Below, one piece after another: positions 23,947 through 33,502 of a stretch of DNA of 39,505 bases. Both the position numbers and the translations under genes were made by a program. The stretch is from Clostridiales bacterium. Lineage in GTDB: Bacteria > Bacillota > Clostridia > Lachnospirales > WQUN01. Every line of letters begins with the position of its first letter. The stretch's first letter is position 1. The stretch covers positions 1 through 39,505 of the forward strand of contig JAISZB010000024.1 in NCBI GenBank assembly GCA_031269465.1. The letters run 5' to 3'. A model generated the notes under the pieces. It was not told the DNA's origin. It saw nothing but the letters and a program-made list of their open reading frames with translations, and did no database searches.

Positions 23947-25059
23947 GTGTTAAAATTGTTTGAGGTAACAGGTTTTAAAAATCTAGAAAATAAACTACGC
24001 CTTGATTTTTCCGATGTGCACAGCTATACGTTTAATGATGCTTGCATATCTGGAGGATTGCTTAAAAACATCATCGTTTATGGTAAAAACGCTGAGGGGA
24101 AAACTAACCTTGGCATTGCGTTATTTGATATTGCTCTTCATCTGACATCTTATCATAAGCCATATATTTTCGACGATCATTTTTATTTAAACGCGAACAA
24201 CCTTATGCCTTATGTGGAATTTCATTACGTCTTCGAGTTTTCAACTAAGAAAGTTGATTATCTTTATCGCAAAGATAAAAATCAAACTCTTATTTATGAA
24301 GCTGTTTCAATTGATGATGTATTGCTCTTTGCATTTGACTATCTGGATCAGCAAAAAAGCAACTTAATTGGCCTCAAAAAACTGTTGCCTTTATTGAATC
24401 TGGAGTTTAGAGGTAAAGTTTCACTATTGAGATACGCTGTCGTTAATTCCATACTTCCAGAGGATCATCCTCTTTACCTAATGTATAGGTTCGTTTCCAG
24501 AATGCTCTGGTTTCAAGGCTCTGATCTTGCTAGATTTAATTATATGGGGTATACGGAAGACACGGATAATTACGAACAATTTGTAATCAACTATAAACTA
24601 TTGGAAGAATTTGAGAGCTTTATCCATCAAGCTGGAATACAAAAACACATTGTTGAAAAAAAGCAAGAGTATGGGTTAAAGTATCTTTATTTTGATGAAC
24701 AGGTTCCATTGCCGTTTTTTAAAGTCGCATCCAATGGAACTTTAGCATTGCATACCTTTTTCTATTGGTATAAATCAGCAGTTGAATTATCTTTGTTGTT
24801 TATTGATGACTTCGACGCGTTTTATCATTTTGAATTTGCGGAAACTATTGTGAAGATATTGGAAAAATCAAATTTTCAGACTATTCTTACATCCCATAAT
24901 ACTAATCTATTATCTAACCGAATTTTGAGGCCAGACTGCTATTTCATCTTATCCCAAGGAAAGTTGACCTCTTTTGCAAACTCAACTGATCGAACTCTAC
25001 AGGAAAGCCATGATATTGAGAATCTATATATTAGCGGTGAATTCGATGCCTATGAATAA
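23947..25059 (+). CDS. OLD/RloA-type ABC-class AAA ATPase, likely phage defence
   Basis: This 370-residue ATPase has Walker A GKNAEGKT (46-53), a signature-like KVASNGTLALHTFFYW (about 262-277), Walker B SLLFIDDFDAF (about 285-295) and a switch segment ILTSHNTNLLSN. This places it with the AAA_15/AAA_21 (OLD, RloA, AbiLi, PARIS AriA) ATPases. Such proteins sense phage and pair with nuclease or toxin partners. The start is GTG 23947 behind GAGGAAG; ATG 23929 lacks a ribosome site. Its stop overlaps the ATG of the next, broken gene by sharing ATGAATAA, an operon typical of these defence pairs. Base composition is AT-rich relative to neighbours. Confidence 0.78.
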   Translation: MLKLFEVTGFKNLENKLRLDFSDVHSYTFNDACISGGLLKNIIVYGKNAEGKTNLGIALFDIALHLTSYHKPYIFDDHFYLNANNLMPYVEFHYVFEFSTKKVDYLYRKDKNQTLIYEAVSIDDVLLFAFDYLDQQKSNLIGLKKLLPLLNLEFRGKVSLLRYAVVNSILPEDHPLYLMYRFVSRMLWFQGSDLARFNYMGYTEDTDNYEQFVINYKLLEEFESFIHQAGIQKHIVEKKQEYGLKYLYFDEQVPLPFFKVASNGTLALHTFFYWYKSAVELSLLFIDDFDAFYHFEFAETIVKILEKSNFQTILTSHNTNLLSNRILRPDCYFILSQGKLTSFANSTDRTLQESHDIENLYISGEFDAYE

Positions 25060-25793
25060 ACAAAAGAAAATGCTTATAACTGACTGAAGGGCAAAAAACT
25101 TACCCTTTTTGATGAGACGGTTGCTTGATATTTACGAATTTAGAGAGAAATATCAACTTGTTTCGTATAATACTAATATATACACCCTATATAAAGAAAT
25201 GTTTGTAATAATATTCCCGAAAGTACAGATTTGAAATTACTGTTGCGAAAACGTGAAAAAGATGAGAAAGTGAAAGAGATCTTTGATCGGTTTATACAGA
25301 TGTCTTATTGATTTTTGATCTTGATCCTCATGACAAAGAATATTCGCCTGATAAAATTACTATCATGGTGAAATACTTCAATGAATCCACAAGTAAGACC
25401 AAAGGCAAACTTTACATTAACTATCCAATGATTGAGGCATTTTATCACATGAGGTCTATACCCGATCATTTTTTTGAAACTTATGTCGCGACACTGACTG
25501 AATTAACGGCAGGCAGATATAAAGAGCGCGTGAATAAAGAAAACCGGAACGGAGACTATCAAAAATTTGCCTCTAACAAAATGGAATGCAGCATTGTAAT
25601 TCTCCAAAATATAGACAAGGCACGGCGATTGATTGGAACAGAGGCGGAAGGTTTGGCCCTGCCGGAACAATCTGCTATACTCATCGCGCAATTGAAGCAG
25701 TTGCATATACATGCGCAGGTCGCTGTTTTGTGTACATGCCCCTTCTTTATCAATGAATACAATCCTGAGTTGATAAGGTTGGATAAACTATGA
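25052..25793 (+). pseudogene. TOPRIM/RloB-like partner of the defence ATPase, frameshifted
   Basis: Three frames join into one protein of about 245 residues: MNKQKKMLITD, an in-frame TGA, RAKNLPFLMRRLLDIYEFRE through NTNIYTLYKEMF; a frame change to NIPESTDLKLLLRKREKDEK through FDRF; and a second change to DVLLIFDLDPHD, then KLYINYPMIEAFYHM and on to LAVLCTC-type endings. The IFDLD pair resembles the DxD of TOPRIM-type nucleases found beside OLD-like ATPases (AriB, RloB, Gabija-like). One stop and two frameshifts argue that the effector is inactive while the ATPase is intact. The exact family is not certain. Confidence 0.6.
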
Positions 25794-26462
25794 TAAGCGT
25801 TCGCAAAAGTGGAAGATCTATAGCGGCGCTCTTTATAATCCGTATATAGGATTCAACCTCCGCCGCTGCTGGTTTTTCTGGTCAGACTATTAATAAAACG
25901 TGCTGGCGGGAGGCATGAAACAAAAATATATCGACTCTTGAGCCGCCTATTGCTCGAAGCCATGATGGATTGCCGCGAATGTTATTTCACGGCAATCTGC
26001 GGGCTTGTGGCAAGATGATAAAGACCCGCCGAAAAGACAGGCCAGGAATTTCCCGCTCGTCCGGCTTAAGCTAAAATTCTGTAGCTCTTGCGGCTTTATT
26101 TTCGAACCCCGCGCACTTAAAGAGGATCCTCCCGAAGATCTCCGCCTACACGGCAACACCTTGATTAAAGTCTTGGTGCGCGCATTAAAGCGTCCATCTT
26201 CCTGGTGGAGTGTCCCCTTTCCGAAAGCGAATCCAGACGCCTTTCAGCAGTGCCATCCCACCCGTAGTCGCACGAGCCCCCCTCCAGGCGTCCGAACGCC
26301 TCCCTCTGGCGCCTCTGCGGCGTGTAGCTATGCGTTAAACTCGGCACCCCCAATGGGGAAGCGACAGAAGTGTTCGTCAAAGCGCCTAATCAGAGGTTAT
26401 GCGCAAAATCACTTCATTATTTACAGCGGCCTCCCGTTGGAGCTTATTGATGCAAGCTGTCC
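25794..26462. other. Region without recognisable gene between defence remnant and trpA
   Basis: It is GC-richer from about 26000. A 153-codon plus-strand frame (26005-26466) and antisense frames overlap, but none has a ribosome site, and the Pro/Ser/Arg-rich translations look random. No obvious intrinsic terminator for the trp operon was found immediately after trpA. Confidence 0.4.
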
Positions 26463-27239
26463 TTAACATAGTGAGATAGCCGCCTTTATGCTCTTTACAT
26501 ACTCATATATATGCTCTCCGGCGTCACCGCCATACTCAGCCGCAATTTTCACTATCGCGCTGCCTATGATGACTCCATCAGCTATTTCAGCGACTGACGA
26601 CGCCTGGCTGGGGGTGTTTATTCCAAATCCCACGGCTACTGGCACCGTTGAATACGACTTGACGGAAGACACAATGGATTTAAGATCGGTTTTTATCTCG
26701 CTTCTTATGCCGGTAACTCCCATAGATGACACAATGTATACGAAGCCTTCCGCTTCGGAAGCGATTTTCTTTATCCTGCCTTCAGATGTCGGCGCTACCA
26801 AGGAAATAACATCAACGCCGAATCCGGACGAAACGCTTTTTACTTCTACCTGCTCTTCAAATGGAAGATCAGGTATGATTAAGCCATCCACCCCCGCTTT
26901 AGCGCATCTATCAAAAAACTCGCCGTACCCGATTCTGTAAACTGGATTCAAGTAAGTCAGAAAAACTATAGGTATTTCGCTTTCCGCTCTTATCTCCTCA
27001 ACCAGCCCGAAGAGCTTTTTCGGGGTGGCGCCTGATGCCAGGGCCCTCTGGTTGGCTTCCTGAATGACAGTGCCTTCAGCTACCGGATCAGAAAAAGGTA
27101 TTCCTATCTCTATCAAATCCACGCCGCCCCGAATCATCTGCCTGATGAACTCATGAGTCTTGCCGATTGAGGGATCCCCTCCAGTAATGAAGCCTATGAA
27201 AGCCTTTCCACTAGCAAAAGCGTTTTTGATCCTACTCAT
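26463..27239 (-). CDS. trpA: Tryptophan synthase alpha chain
   Basis: This 258-residue TIM-barrel enzyme cleaves indole-3-glycerol phosphate to indole and passes it to Trp[17 protein letters not shown] carries the catalytic Glu; the usual second Asp (ADG) is Glu (AEG), as in many firmicute Trp[22 protein letters not shown] and VAVGFGINT are the other conserved loops. The start ATG overlaps the end of trpB by 8 nt. It is the last gene of the operon. Confidence 0.97.
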   Translation of the reverse strand: MSRIKNAFASGKAFIGFITGGDPSIGKTHEFIRQMIRGGVDLIEIGIPFSDPVAEGTVIQEANQRALASGATPKKLFGLVEEIRAESEIPIVFLTYLNPVYRIGYGEFFDRCAKAGVDGLIIPDLPFEEQVEVKSVSSGFGVDVISLVAPTSEGRIKKIASEAEGFVYIVSSMGVTGIRSEIKTDLKSIVSSVKSYSTVPVAVGFGINTPSQASSVAEIADGVIIGSAIVKIAAEYGGDAGEHIYEYVKSIKAAISLC

Positions 27240-28416
27240 GCAAATTCACCCCTTTATATCGCGCAATAGCCGCGACATCCTTGTCCCCTCGACCGGAAAG
27301 GCAAATTGCGATGATTTCATCCGCACCCATTTCAGGAGCCATCCTCATGGCATGATAAACGGCGTGGGCGCTTTCCAGCGCGCAGATTATCCCTTCAGTC
27401 CTGGCCAAATATTCGAAAGCCGAGACCGCTTCCTCATCAGTCACAGGAACATACTCAGCTCTGCCCGAGTCTCTCAGATAAGCATGCTCAGGACCGATGC
27501 CAGGGTAGTCCAACCCCGCTGAGATGGAGTAAACAGGGGCTATCTGCCCGTTTTCGTCCTGGCAGAAGTATGATTTCATACCGTGAAATACCCCTATTTC
27601 CCCCTTTGCCATTGTAGCCGCATGCTTTCCGGTATCAACACCAAGCCCCGCGGCTTCACATCCGATAAGCCTCACATCGGCGTCAGGAATGAACTCATGG
27701 AACATCCCCATGGCATTGCTTCCGCCTCCCACGCAGGCAAGAACCGCATTCGGGAGCTTTCCTTCCTGTTCGAGCAATTGGCTTCTGGCTTCCCTTCCTA
27801 TAATGCTTTGAAAGTCTCTGACCATTGACGGAAACGGATGCGGGCCCATTACCGATCCCAACACATAATGCGTGTCATGCACTCTTCCCGCCCATTCCCG
27901 CATAGTCTCATTCACGGCATCCTTAAGCGTCATGGTTCCCGATGAGACTGCGTTCACCTTTGCGCCGAGAAGCTCCATGCGGTAAACATTTAAAGCCTGG
28001 CGCTCCGTATCCTCTTTGCCCATGAATATCTCGCATGAAAGCCCCATGAGCGCCGCTGCGGTAGCTGTCGCCACGCCGTGCTGCCCTGCGCCCGTCTCAG
28101 CGATGATCCTGGTTTTTCCCATGCGCTTGGCTAAAAGCGTCTGCCCCAGGCAGTTGTTGATCTTATGGGAACCAGTATGGTTCAGATCTTCACGCTTGAG
28201 GTAGATCTTTGCGCCGCCTAGATCTTTAGTCATTTTTTCCGCAAAGTACATAATGGACGGCCTTCCCGCATACTCGGCAAATAGCGCTCGCAGCTCCTCC
28301 AAAAAGCCGGAATCCGTTTTATAAAACTCATAGGCCTTCTCAAGGTTTATAAGTTCATTCATCAACGTCTCCGGGATATACTGCCCTCCAAACACTCCAA
28401 ATCTTCCCTTGCCCAT
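27232..28416 (-). CDS. trpB: Tryptophan synthase beta chain
   Basis: This 394-residue PLP enzyme condenses indole with serine. [13 protein letters not shown] supplies the PLP lysine, [17 protein letters not shown] the catalytic loop, and [12 protein letters not shown] the phosphate-binding glycines. The N-terminal [14 protein letters not shown] is the standard opening of TrpB1. The start at 28416 follows a moderate GGAAGG. It overlaps trpA by 8 nt but is separated from trpF by 327 bp, unlike the other junctions of this operon. Confidence 0.97.
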   Translation of the reverse strand: MGKGRFGVFGGQYIPETLMNELINLEKAYEFYKTDSGFLEELRALFAEYAGRPSIMYFAEKMTKDLGGAKIYLKREDLNHTGSHKINNCLGQTLLAKRMGKTRIIAETGAGQHGVATATAAALMGLSCEIFMGKEDTERQALNVYRMELLGAKVNAVSSGTMTLKDAVNETMREWAGRVHDTHYVLGSVMGPHPFPSMVRDFQSIIGREARSQLLEQEGKLPNAVLACVGGGSNAMGMFHEFIPDADVRLIGCEAAGLGVDTGKHAATMAKGEIGVFHGMKSYFCQDENGQIAPVYSISAGLDYPGIGPEHAYLRDSGRAEYVPVTDEEAVSAFEYLARTEGIICALESAHAVYHAMRMAPEMGADEIIAICLSGRGDKDVAAIARYKGVNLHE

Positions 28417-28505
28417 ATATTCCGCGCCTTCCGCAATTATTTGGAGGATTCGCTTCCCTCCATCAAGTTAATTCCCCTCCACTCGGCCATAATGATTTGC
28501 AACCA

Positions 28506-28612
28506 AAAGTTCCGATTTTGAGGTCTGATTATGCAATGAGCGCGATTGATATCGGCATTTCGCACCTTGAAAACGGCTAATCTGACCCCAAAATAGGCGC
28601 AGCAAATCAGTA
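28506..28612. repeat. Palindromic interspersed element between trpF and trpB, copy 1
   Basis: GTTCCGATTTTGAGGTCTGATTAT and TAATCTGACCCCAAAATAGG (described in pieces) form imperfect arms. The centre GAGCGCGATTGATATCGGCATTTC followed by GCACC matches that of 19855-19995 nearly exactly. It ends at CAAATCAGTATA, where the second copy begins. Confidence 0.75.
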
Positions 28613-28737
28613 TATACCGCTTTTCATCAAATGTTCCTTTTTTGCAGCTTGATTATCCATTGAAAGGCGCGAAATGCATTTAGCACTCGCTGTATAATCA
28701 AGCTCCAAAAAAGGCAGTTTTATATGAAAAGCAGTAT
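28613..28737. repeat. Palindromic interspersed element between trpF and trpB, copy 2 (best copy)
   Basis: Outer flanks TATACCGCTTTTCATCAAATG and TTTTATATGAAAAGCAGTATA pair. Inner 24-nt arms 28636-28659 and 28691-28714 pair at 22 of 24 positions, with the core GCTTGATTAT. The centre GGCGCGAAATGCATT resembles the centre of the copy at 1590-1708. It can fold as a long cruciform or RNA hairpin inside the trp transcript, six nt after the trpF stop. Confidence 0.8.
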
Positions 28738-28743
28738 AAATGC

Positions 28744-29367
28744 CTAGCTCATGGACGGCTTGGATGCGAATTGAAAGCTTCTCGCTCTTCTTACGATCTC
28801 CTTCATTTTATCGAGATCTTTAACCCCTTCCGACTCCGCACCTGAACTTAAATCTATCCCAAATGGATTAAGGGCGCAAGCGCTCTCCACATTTTCCAAG
28901 CCGATCCCGCCTGCAATGAAATAAGGCCTGTCTAAGCCGCCAATCAGCTTCCAATCAAACGCCCTGCCTGATCCGCCTGAACCTCCGTCAAAAAGCAGGT
29001 ATTCGGCGCAGCTGCTGAGCGCCTTTTCAATGCAGCCGGCCGTTTTGACGCTTACCGCCTTTATTGCGGGAATGCCGCAGGCGCGTTTCAATTCCATAAT
29101 ATAATCCTCGCTCTCTTCTCCGTGCAGCTGAGCGATATCTATGACTCCGCCTTTATAAAGGCTTATAATCTCCTCCAAGGCTGCCTGAGCAAACACGCCG
29201 ACAACCTCTATGCCTTTTTTCAAATCGCCCCTATGCTTTCGAGCAAAGCCATATGATACGCGCCTTTTGCCTTTGGCAAAGACAAACCCGATGAAATCAG
29301 GGTTCGCTTCATTTGCATAGCCTATATCCTCCTCACGGAAAAGACCGCATATTTTTACCTTAATCAC
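28744..29367 (-). CDS. trpF: Phosphoribosylanthranilate isomerase
   Basis: This 207-residue TIM barrel carries out the third step of tryptophan synthesis. KVKICGL holds the catalytic Cys (residue 7), IGFVFA and VGVFA follow, and LLFDGGSGGSGRAFDW and IAGGIGLENV form the phosphate site with the catalytic Asp in FDG. The start is GTG 29367, 8 nt inside trpC, with AAGGAGG upstream. A palindromic repeat begins within a few bases of the stop. Confidence 0.96.
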   Translation of the reverse strand: MIKVKICGLFREEDIGYANEANPDFIGFVFAKGKRRVSYGFARKHRGDLKKGIEVVGVFAQAALEEIISLYKGGVIDIAQLHGEESEDYIMELKRACGIPAIKAVSVKTAGCIEKALSSCAEYLLFDGGSGGSGRAFDWKLIGGLDRPYFIAGGIGLENVESACALNPFGIDLSSGAESEGVKDLDKMKEIVRRARSFQFASKPSMS

Positions 29368-30148
29368 ATTTGCCCTCCTTAAGCTCGCGAAGGCTCCCCC
29401 TCCTATCCGGCGCCTTCATCAAAGCCTCCCCAACCAAAACAGCATCCATGCCAATCTGCGACATGGCCAAAATATCTTCCCTGGTTTTCACGCCGCTTTC
29501 AGAAACCGCCAGGACTCCGCTTGGAATCAAGTCTCTCAAGCGCGCGCTCGTATTCATATCCACTGCAAACGTTTTAAGATCCCTATTATTGACTCCGATT
29601 ATCCTTGAACCTGCAGATGCGGCAAGCCTCGCTTCATCCTCTGAATGAACCTCTACAAGGGACGACAGCCCCAGCGAGTCGGCAACCTGAATGAACGCTG
29701 CCAAGTCTTTTTCTCCAAGCAAGGAGCATATCAAAAGAACTGCGGATGCTCCCAGAGTCTTCGCTTCATATATCTGCCAAACATCTATGATGAAGTCTTT
29801 TCTCAGCACAGGCAGAGAAACGGCTGCGGCTGTTTCCCTCAGATATTCATTATTGCCCAGGAAAAATTCCGGTTCTGTCAATACTGATATGGCGTCGGCG
29901 CCAGCAGCCTCATAATCCGCAGCGATATCCAAATATGGAAAATCCTCAGATATGACTCCCTTAGAAGGCGAAGCCTTCTTAAGCTCGCAAATAAACGACA
30001 TTCCAGGCGCAGCCAGGGCTTTTTCAAACGGAAACCCCTCATGGAGGGAAATTGCCCTCGCCCGCATTGAAACCTCTTCAAGCGAAGCCTTCTTCTTTGC
30101 CTCCAGCACCCGCTTGCGAGCGCTTTCCGCTATTATGTCCAATATCAT
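29360..30148 (-). CDS. trpC: Indole-3-glycerol phosphate synthase
   Basis: This 262-residue protein has the family motifs ICELKKASPSKGVI (catalytic Lys, about 51-64), SVLTEPEFFLG, VLRKDFIID, GVNNRDLKTF and AVSESGVKT. It closes the indole ring from the TrpF product. The start ATG overlaps the trpD stop as ATGA, and its end overlaps trpF by 8 nt. Confidence 0.97.
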   Translation of the reverse strand: MILDIIAESARKRVLEAKKKASLEEVSMRARAISLHEGFPFEKALAAPGMSFICELKKASPSKGVISEDFPYLDIAADYEAAGADAISVLTEPEFFLGNNEYLRETAAAVSLPVLRKDFIIDVWQIYEAKTLGASAVLLICSLLGEKDLAAFIQVADSLGLSSLVEVHSEDEARLAASAGSRIIGVNNRDLKTFAVDMNTSARLRDLIPSGVLAVSESGVKTREDILAMSQIGMDAVLVGEALMKAPDRRGSLRELKEGKCD

Positions 30149-31161
30149 ACATTATCCTCATTTGACTTTGATATGAACCTTTCAAGCTGTTCCATCGCGA
30201 ACCCGCCATCTATTATTCTTCGGGACTCTTCCACAGCGTCTTCCATCGAAAGCTCCTGGCGGGCTATATGCATGGCCGCCGCTGAATTGAGCAGCACGGC
30301 ATCCCTCTTAGGCCCCTTTTCACCGGAGAGTATGGCTCTTGTAATGGCTGCGTTCTCCATCGGCGAACCTCCCTCCAGTTCTTCCTTCAGGCAACGCTTC
30401 ATGCCGAACTGCTCCGGCTCCAGCACATAAGACCTGAATTCCCCGTTTCTTATCTCGCAGACGCTTGTCGGAGAACTCAAGGATATTTCGTCCATTCCGT
30501 CCTGCCCGTATACTACCAAGGCGTTTCTGACGCCCAGATTGTAGAGGACCTGGGCCATCGGGCTTATCAGGTCCTCGTCATATACTCCGAGGAGCTCCAT
30601 ATTCGCGCCCGCAGGGTTTACCAATGGCCCCAGGATGTTGAAGATCGTTCTTATTCCCAGCTCTCTTCTGACTGGAGCTACATACTTCATAGCTATGTGG
30701 TAGTTCTGCGCGAACAGGAAGCAGAGATTCATGTCTCTGAGAAGCTCCAAGCTTTTTTCCGGAGACGCCTTTATATTCACCCCCAGCGCTTCCAACACGT
30801 CAGCCGCGCCTGATTTGCTTGAAGCTGCGCGGTTTCCGTGCTTTGCCACCGGGATTCCCGCAGCGGAAACAACCATAGCCGATGTAGTGGATATGTTGAA
30901 GGAATTGGAATGGTCTCCCCCCGTACCTACTATTTCAAGCGCATCCATGTCATTGAGCACGCGGATGCAGTGCTTTCGCATGCCTATGGCGGAAGCCGTT
31001 ATCTCTTCTATGGTCTCGCCCTTGACCGCCATGGCTGTCAAAAAAGCAGCCATCTGAATCTCCGTGGCCCTTCCTCCCATGATTTCATCCATGACCGCCT
31101 CGGCCATTTCAAACGGCAGATTCTCTCGCGCCGCCGCCTTTATGATAGCTTCCTTAATCAT
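30145..31161 (-). CDS. trpD: Anthranilate phosphoribosyltransferase
   Basis: This 338-residue homodimeric transferase joins anthranilate to PRPP. IVGTGGDHSNSFNISTT (about 77-93) is the PRPP-binding loop; KHGNRAASSKSGAADVLEALG and RRELGIRTIFNILGPLVNPA follow. The start ATG overlaps trpG as ATGA with AGGAGG upstream. It is a separate gene, not fused to trpG as in enterobacteria. Confidence 0.97.
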   Translation of the reverse strand: MIKEAIIKAAARENLPFEMAEAVMDEIMGGRATEIQMAAFLTAMAVKGETIEEITASAIGMRKHCIRVLNDMDALEIVGTGGDHSNSFNISTTSAMVVSAAGIPVAKHGNRAASSKSGAADVLEALGVNIKASPEKSLELLRDMNLCFLFAQNYHIAMKYVAPVRRELGIRTIFNILGPLVNPAGANMELLGVYDEDLISPMAQVLYNLGVRNALVVYGQDGMDEISLSSPTSVCEIRNGEFRSYVLEPEQFGMKRCLKEELEGGSPMENAAITRAILSGEKGPKRDAVLLNSAAAMHIARQELSMEDAVEESRRIIDGGFAMEQLERFISKSNEDNV

Positions 31162-31733
31162 ACAGTCCGCCTCCTAAGGAAATTGAAAATGATAACTCCC
31201 CCATGCGGGGTTAAAATTGATTCGGGATGAAATTGCAGCCCGTAGACTTCAAAATCTTTGTGTCTGACAGCCATTACTTCATCGTCGTCTGATGTGGCGG
31301 ATATTGCAAGCTCCTTTGGGATCGTCTCTGAAAATGCCGCCAGTGAGTGGTACCTTGCGCCTTGAATTGATTCCGGTAGAGACTCGAATATTGGGCAGCT
31401 TGAGTCAAGCTTTATTCTAGACGGCTTTCCGTGCATCAGAGTCTTTGCGTAGCCTACCGTTGCGCCGAAGGCTTCGCAAATGGCCTGGTGTCCAAGGCAT
31501 ACTCCCAGTATCGGGACTCTTCCTGCAAAGCGCTTTATCGCTTGAGGGCAGATTCCGCTGTCAGCGGGCCTTCCTGGCCCTGGTGAAAGAATCAGGCACG
31601 ATGGGTGAAGCTCTTCGATTCCGCCAAGGGTTATCTTGTCATTCCTGACGACTTTGACGTCCTGGTCGTACTCTCCTATCAGCTGGTATAAGTTGTAAGA
31701 GAAACTGTCATAATTGTCTATAAGAAGAATCAT
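31158..31733 (-). CDS. trpG: Anthranilate synthase component II, glutamine amidotransferase
   Basis: This 191-residue class I glutaminase supplies ammonia to TrpE. IDNYDSFSYNLYQ is at the N-terminus, GVCLGHQAI holds the nucleophilic Cys (about residue 79), and FHPESILTPHG gives the His/Glu of the triad. It may also serve folate synthesis as PabA, since no separate pab genes are in view. The start overlaps the trpE stop, with AAGGAGG upstream. Confidence 0.96.
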   Translation of the reverse strand: MILLIDNYDSFSYNLYQLIGEYDQDVKVVRNDKITLGGIEELHPSCLILSPGPGRPADSGICPQAIKRFAGRVPILGVCLGHQAICEAFGATVGYAKTLMHGKPSRIKLDSSCPIFESLPESIQGARYHSLAAFSETIPKELAISATSDDDEVMAVRHKDFEVYGLQFHPESILTPHGGVIIFNFLRRRTV

Positions 31734-33199
31734 TCCGAGAGGCCTCCTTCAGAGTCCCTGAGAGCATCAAGCACCGCTCTCATTTTGTCGGCGCACTCCT
31801 TGTACTCTTTCTCAGGCACGCTCTCAGCCACAATCCCCGCTCCTGATCTCACGAATACCTTGCCATTTTTCTTGTACGCGATGCGTATGGCTATGCAGGA
31901 GTCCATGTCCCCGGTGAAGCTTATATAGCCTATGGCGCCTCCGTATATGCCCCTTTTGTTGTTCTCGAGGGAATTGATGATTTGGCACGCCCTTATCTTC
32001 GGAGCCCCCGAGAGCGTTCCCGCAGGAAGCACGGCATCAATTGCGTCAATTGCGGACTTTCCAGGAAGAAGCGTGCCCGAAACCTCTGATCCAATATGCA
32101 TAACGTGGGAAAACCGTTCTACGGACATGTACCTATCCACTGTGACGCTGGAAAATCGACTGATTTTGCCTATATCGTTCCTGCCTAGATCTACCAGCAT
32201 GTTATGCTCCGCAAGCTCTTTTTCATCAGAGAGCAGCTCCCTCTCCATGCTTTCGTCTTCAACAAGGCTTTTCCCGCGAGGCCGAGTCCCCGCAAGCGGA
32301 AATGTGCGGACTCTTCCGTCTTTAAGCTTTACAAGCGTTTCTGGCGAGGCTCCGGCAATCTCCAGATCGTCGCTTGAAAAGTAGAACATGTATGGAGACG
32401 GATTAGACTGTCGCAACTTCCTGTATGCGTCAAAAAGGCTTCCATCCGCCTCCGCCTCAAGCCGATTTGATAAGACGGCTTGGAAGACGTCGCCTTCGTG
32501 AATGTGAAATTTCGCCTTTTCCACCATCGAACAATATTGGCTTTTGGAAAACAGCGCCCTAAACTGCGATTTAAGCCTTAAGGGCTTTATATCCGCCGGC
32601 TCTCCGCTTTCCAGCACGCCAGCCAGATAAGACAGTTCGCCTGCCGCCCTGTTGTAGTTTTCATCGAATGCGTCTGTTCTGACATTCGCCAGCAGAATTA
32701 TGGCTTTCTTCAAATGGTCGAATACGACCGCCTTGTCAAAAAGCATCAGATCTACATCCTTAAACCCCTCTTGATCCTCTGCGTCGAGGTTTAGCGCAGG
32801 TTCGCTGTATTTTATGAAATCATACGAGAAGTACCCCACCAATCCCCCGGCAAACGGCGGAAGGCCATCAAGCTTCGGGCTTCTGTTCGTTTCAAGCACA
32901 GACTTTATGCTTGCTCCCGGGTCATCGGTTTTAATCACTATTTCGGCCCCGCTTTTAATCTTCATTTCTCCGTTTACGCAAGATATCTCCATTTTGGGAT
33001 CATAGCCGAGAAATGTGTATCTGCCCCGGTGCTCCGGATCCTCCAGGCTTTCAAGTATGAAGCACTGCCTGCTCAGATTTTTGAGAATCCTGAATGCATC
33101 CACTGGGGTCTTTCGCTGCGCGTCCAAGACAAGAGACAGAGGGACCAGATCGAAACCCCCACTCTTGGCTCTAAGTTCTTCCTTGCTTGTAAATTCCAC
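31730..33199 (-). CDS. trpE: Anthranilate synthase component I
   Basis: This 489-residue chorismate-utilising enzyme makes anthranilate using ammonia from TrpG. ILES at 48-51 corresponds to the LLES element that binds tryptophan for feedback inhibition. The C-terminal catalytic part has YMFYFSSDDLEIAGASPETLV, FPLAGTRPRG, DLGRNDIG, HVMHIGSEVSG and AGTLSGAPKIRA. The start is GTG 33199 with AGGAGG seven nt upstream. It is the first gene of the operon and lies just after a T-box terminator. Confidence 0.97.
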   Translation of the reverse strand: MEFTSKEELRAKSGGFDLVPLSLVLDAQRKTPVDAFRILKNLSRQCFILESLEDPEHRGRYTFLGYDPKMEISCVNGEMKIKSGAEIVIKTDDPGASIKSVLETNRSPKLDGLPPFAGGLVGYFSYDFIKYSEPALNLDAEDQEGFKDVDLMLFDKAVVFDHLKKAIILLANVRTDAFDENYNRAAGELSYLAGVLESGEPADIKPLRLKSQFRALFSKSQYCSMVEKAKFHIHEGDVFQAVLSNRLEAEADGSLFDAYRKLRQSNPSPYMFYFSSDDLEIAGASPETLVKLKDGRVRTFPLAGTRPRGKSLVEDESMERELLSDEKELAEHNMLVDLGRNDIGKISRFSSVTVDRYMSVERFSHVMHIGSEVSGTLLPGKSAIDAIDAVLPAGTLSGAPKIRACQIINSLENNKRGIYGGAIGYISFTGDMDSCIAIRIAYKKNGKVFVRSGAGIVAESVPEKEYKECADKMRAVLDALRDSEGGLSE

Positions 33200-33214
33200 G
33201 GCAAAGCCTCCTTT

Positions 33215-33496
33215 GGGACGAAAAAAAACCGTCCTTGGCTAAAAAGCCAAGGACGGATCTAATCCGCGGTACCACCTTGATTCAGGGATCTCCCCCGCAC
33301 TTAGCGGAATACAAAAATATTCCCGGCAACTTACGCATGCCCTCGCGTTGCAGAATACTCAGCCGAAGCCTTTGACTGCACCCTCAATGGTCCATTTAAC
33401 AAGACGAAGCTGCCGGCTCGCACCAAACGCCGACTCTCTGAAAGCTCGCACTTTGTTTTTATCTCCATATCAACGGTTTAAGTTCTTATTCAATTT
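33215..33496 (-). promoter_or_regulatory. Tryptophan T-box leader
   Basis: The minus-strand transcript of about 280 nt holds the T-box sequence AAGGTGGTACCGCGG (about 33263-33277) and stem I features AGAGAGTCGG and GGTGCGAGCC. The candidate specifier is TGG (33392-33394) in GTTAAATGGACC, fitting tRNA-Trp. Uncharged tRNA-Trp would pair with the T-box bulge and prevent the terminator, raising trp expression when tryptophan is short. The TGG specifier assignment is by position and needs folding to confirm. Confidence 0.88.
33221..33256 (-). terminator. Intrinsic terminator of the T-box leader
   Basis: On the minus strand CCGTCCTTGGCT pairs with AGCCAAGGACGG across a short TTTT loop, followed by eight T residues. 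The competing antiterminator uses the adjacent T-box sequence. Confidence 0.93.
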
Positions 33497-33502
33497 AGAG
33501 TT

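Noticed and set aside
26005..26466. 153-codon open frame before trpA on the plus strand
   Set aside because: No ribosome site, low-complexity Pro/Ser/Arg translation, overlapping antisense frames, and its end runs into trpA on the other strand.
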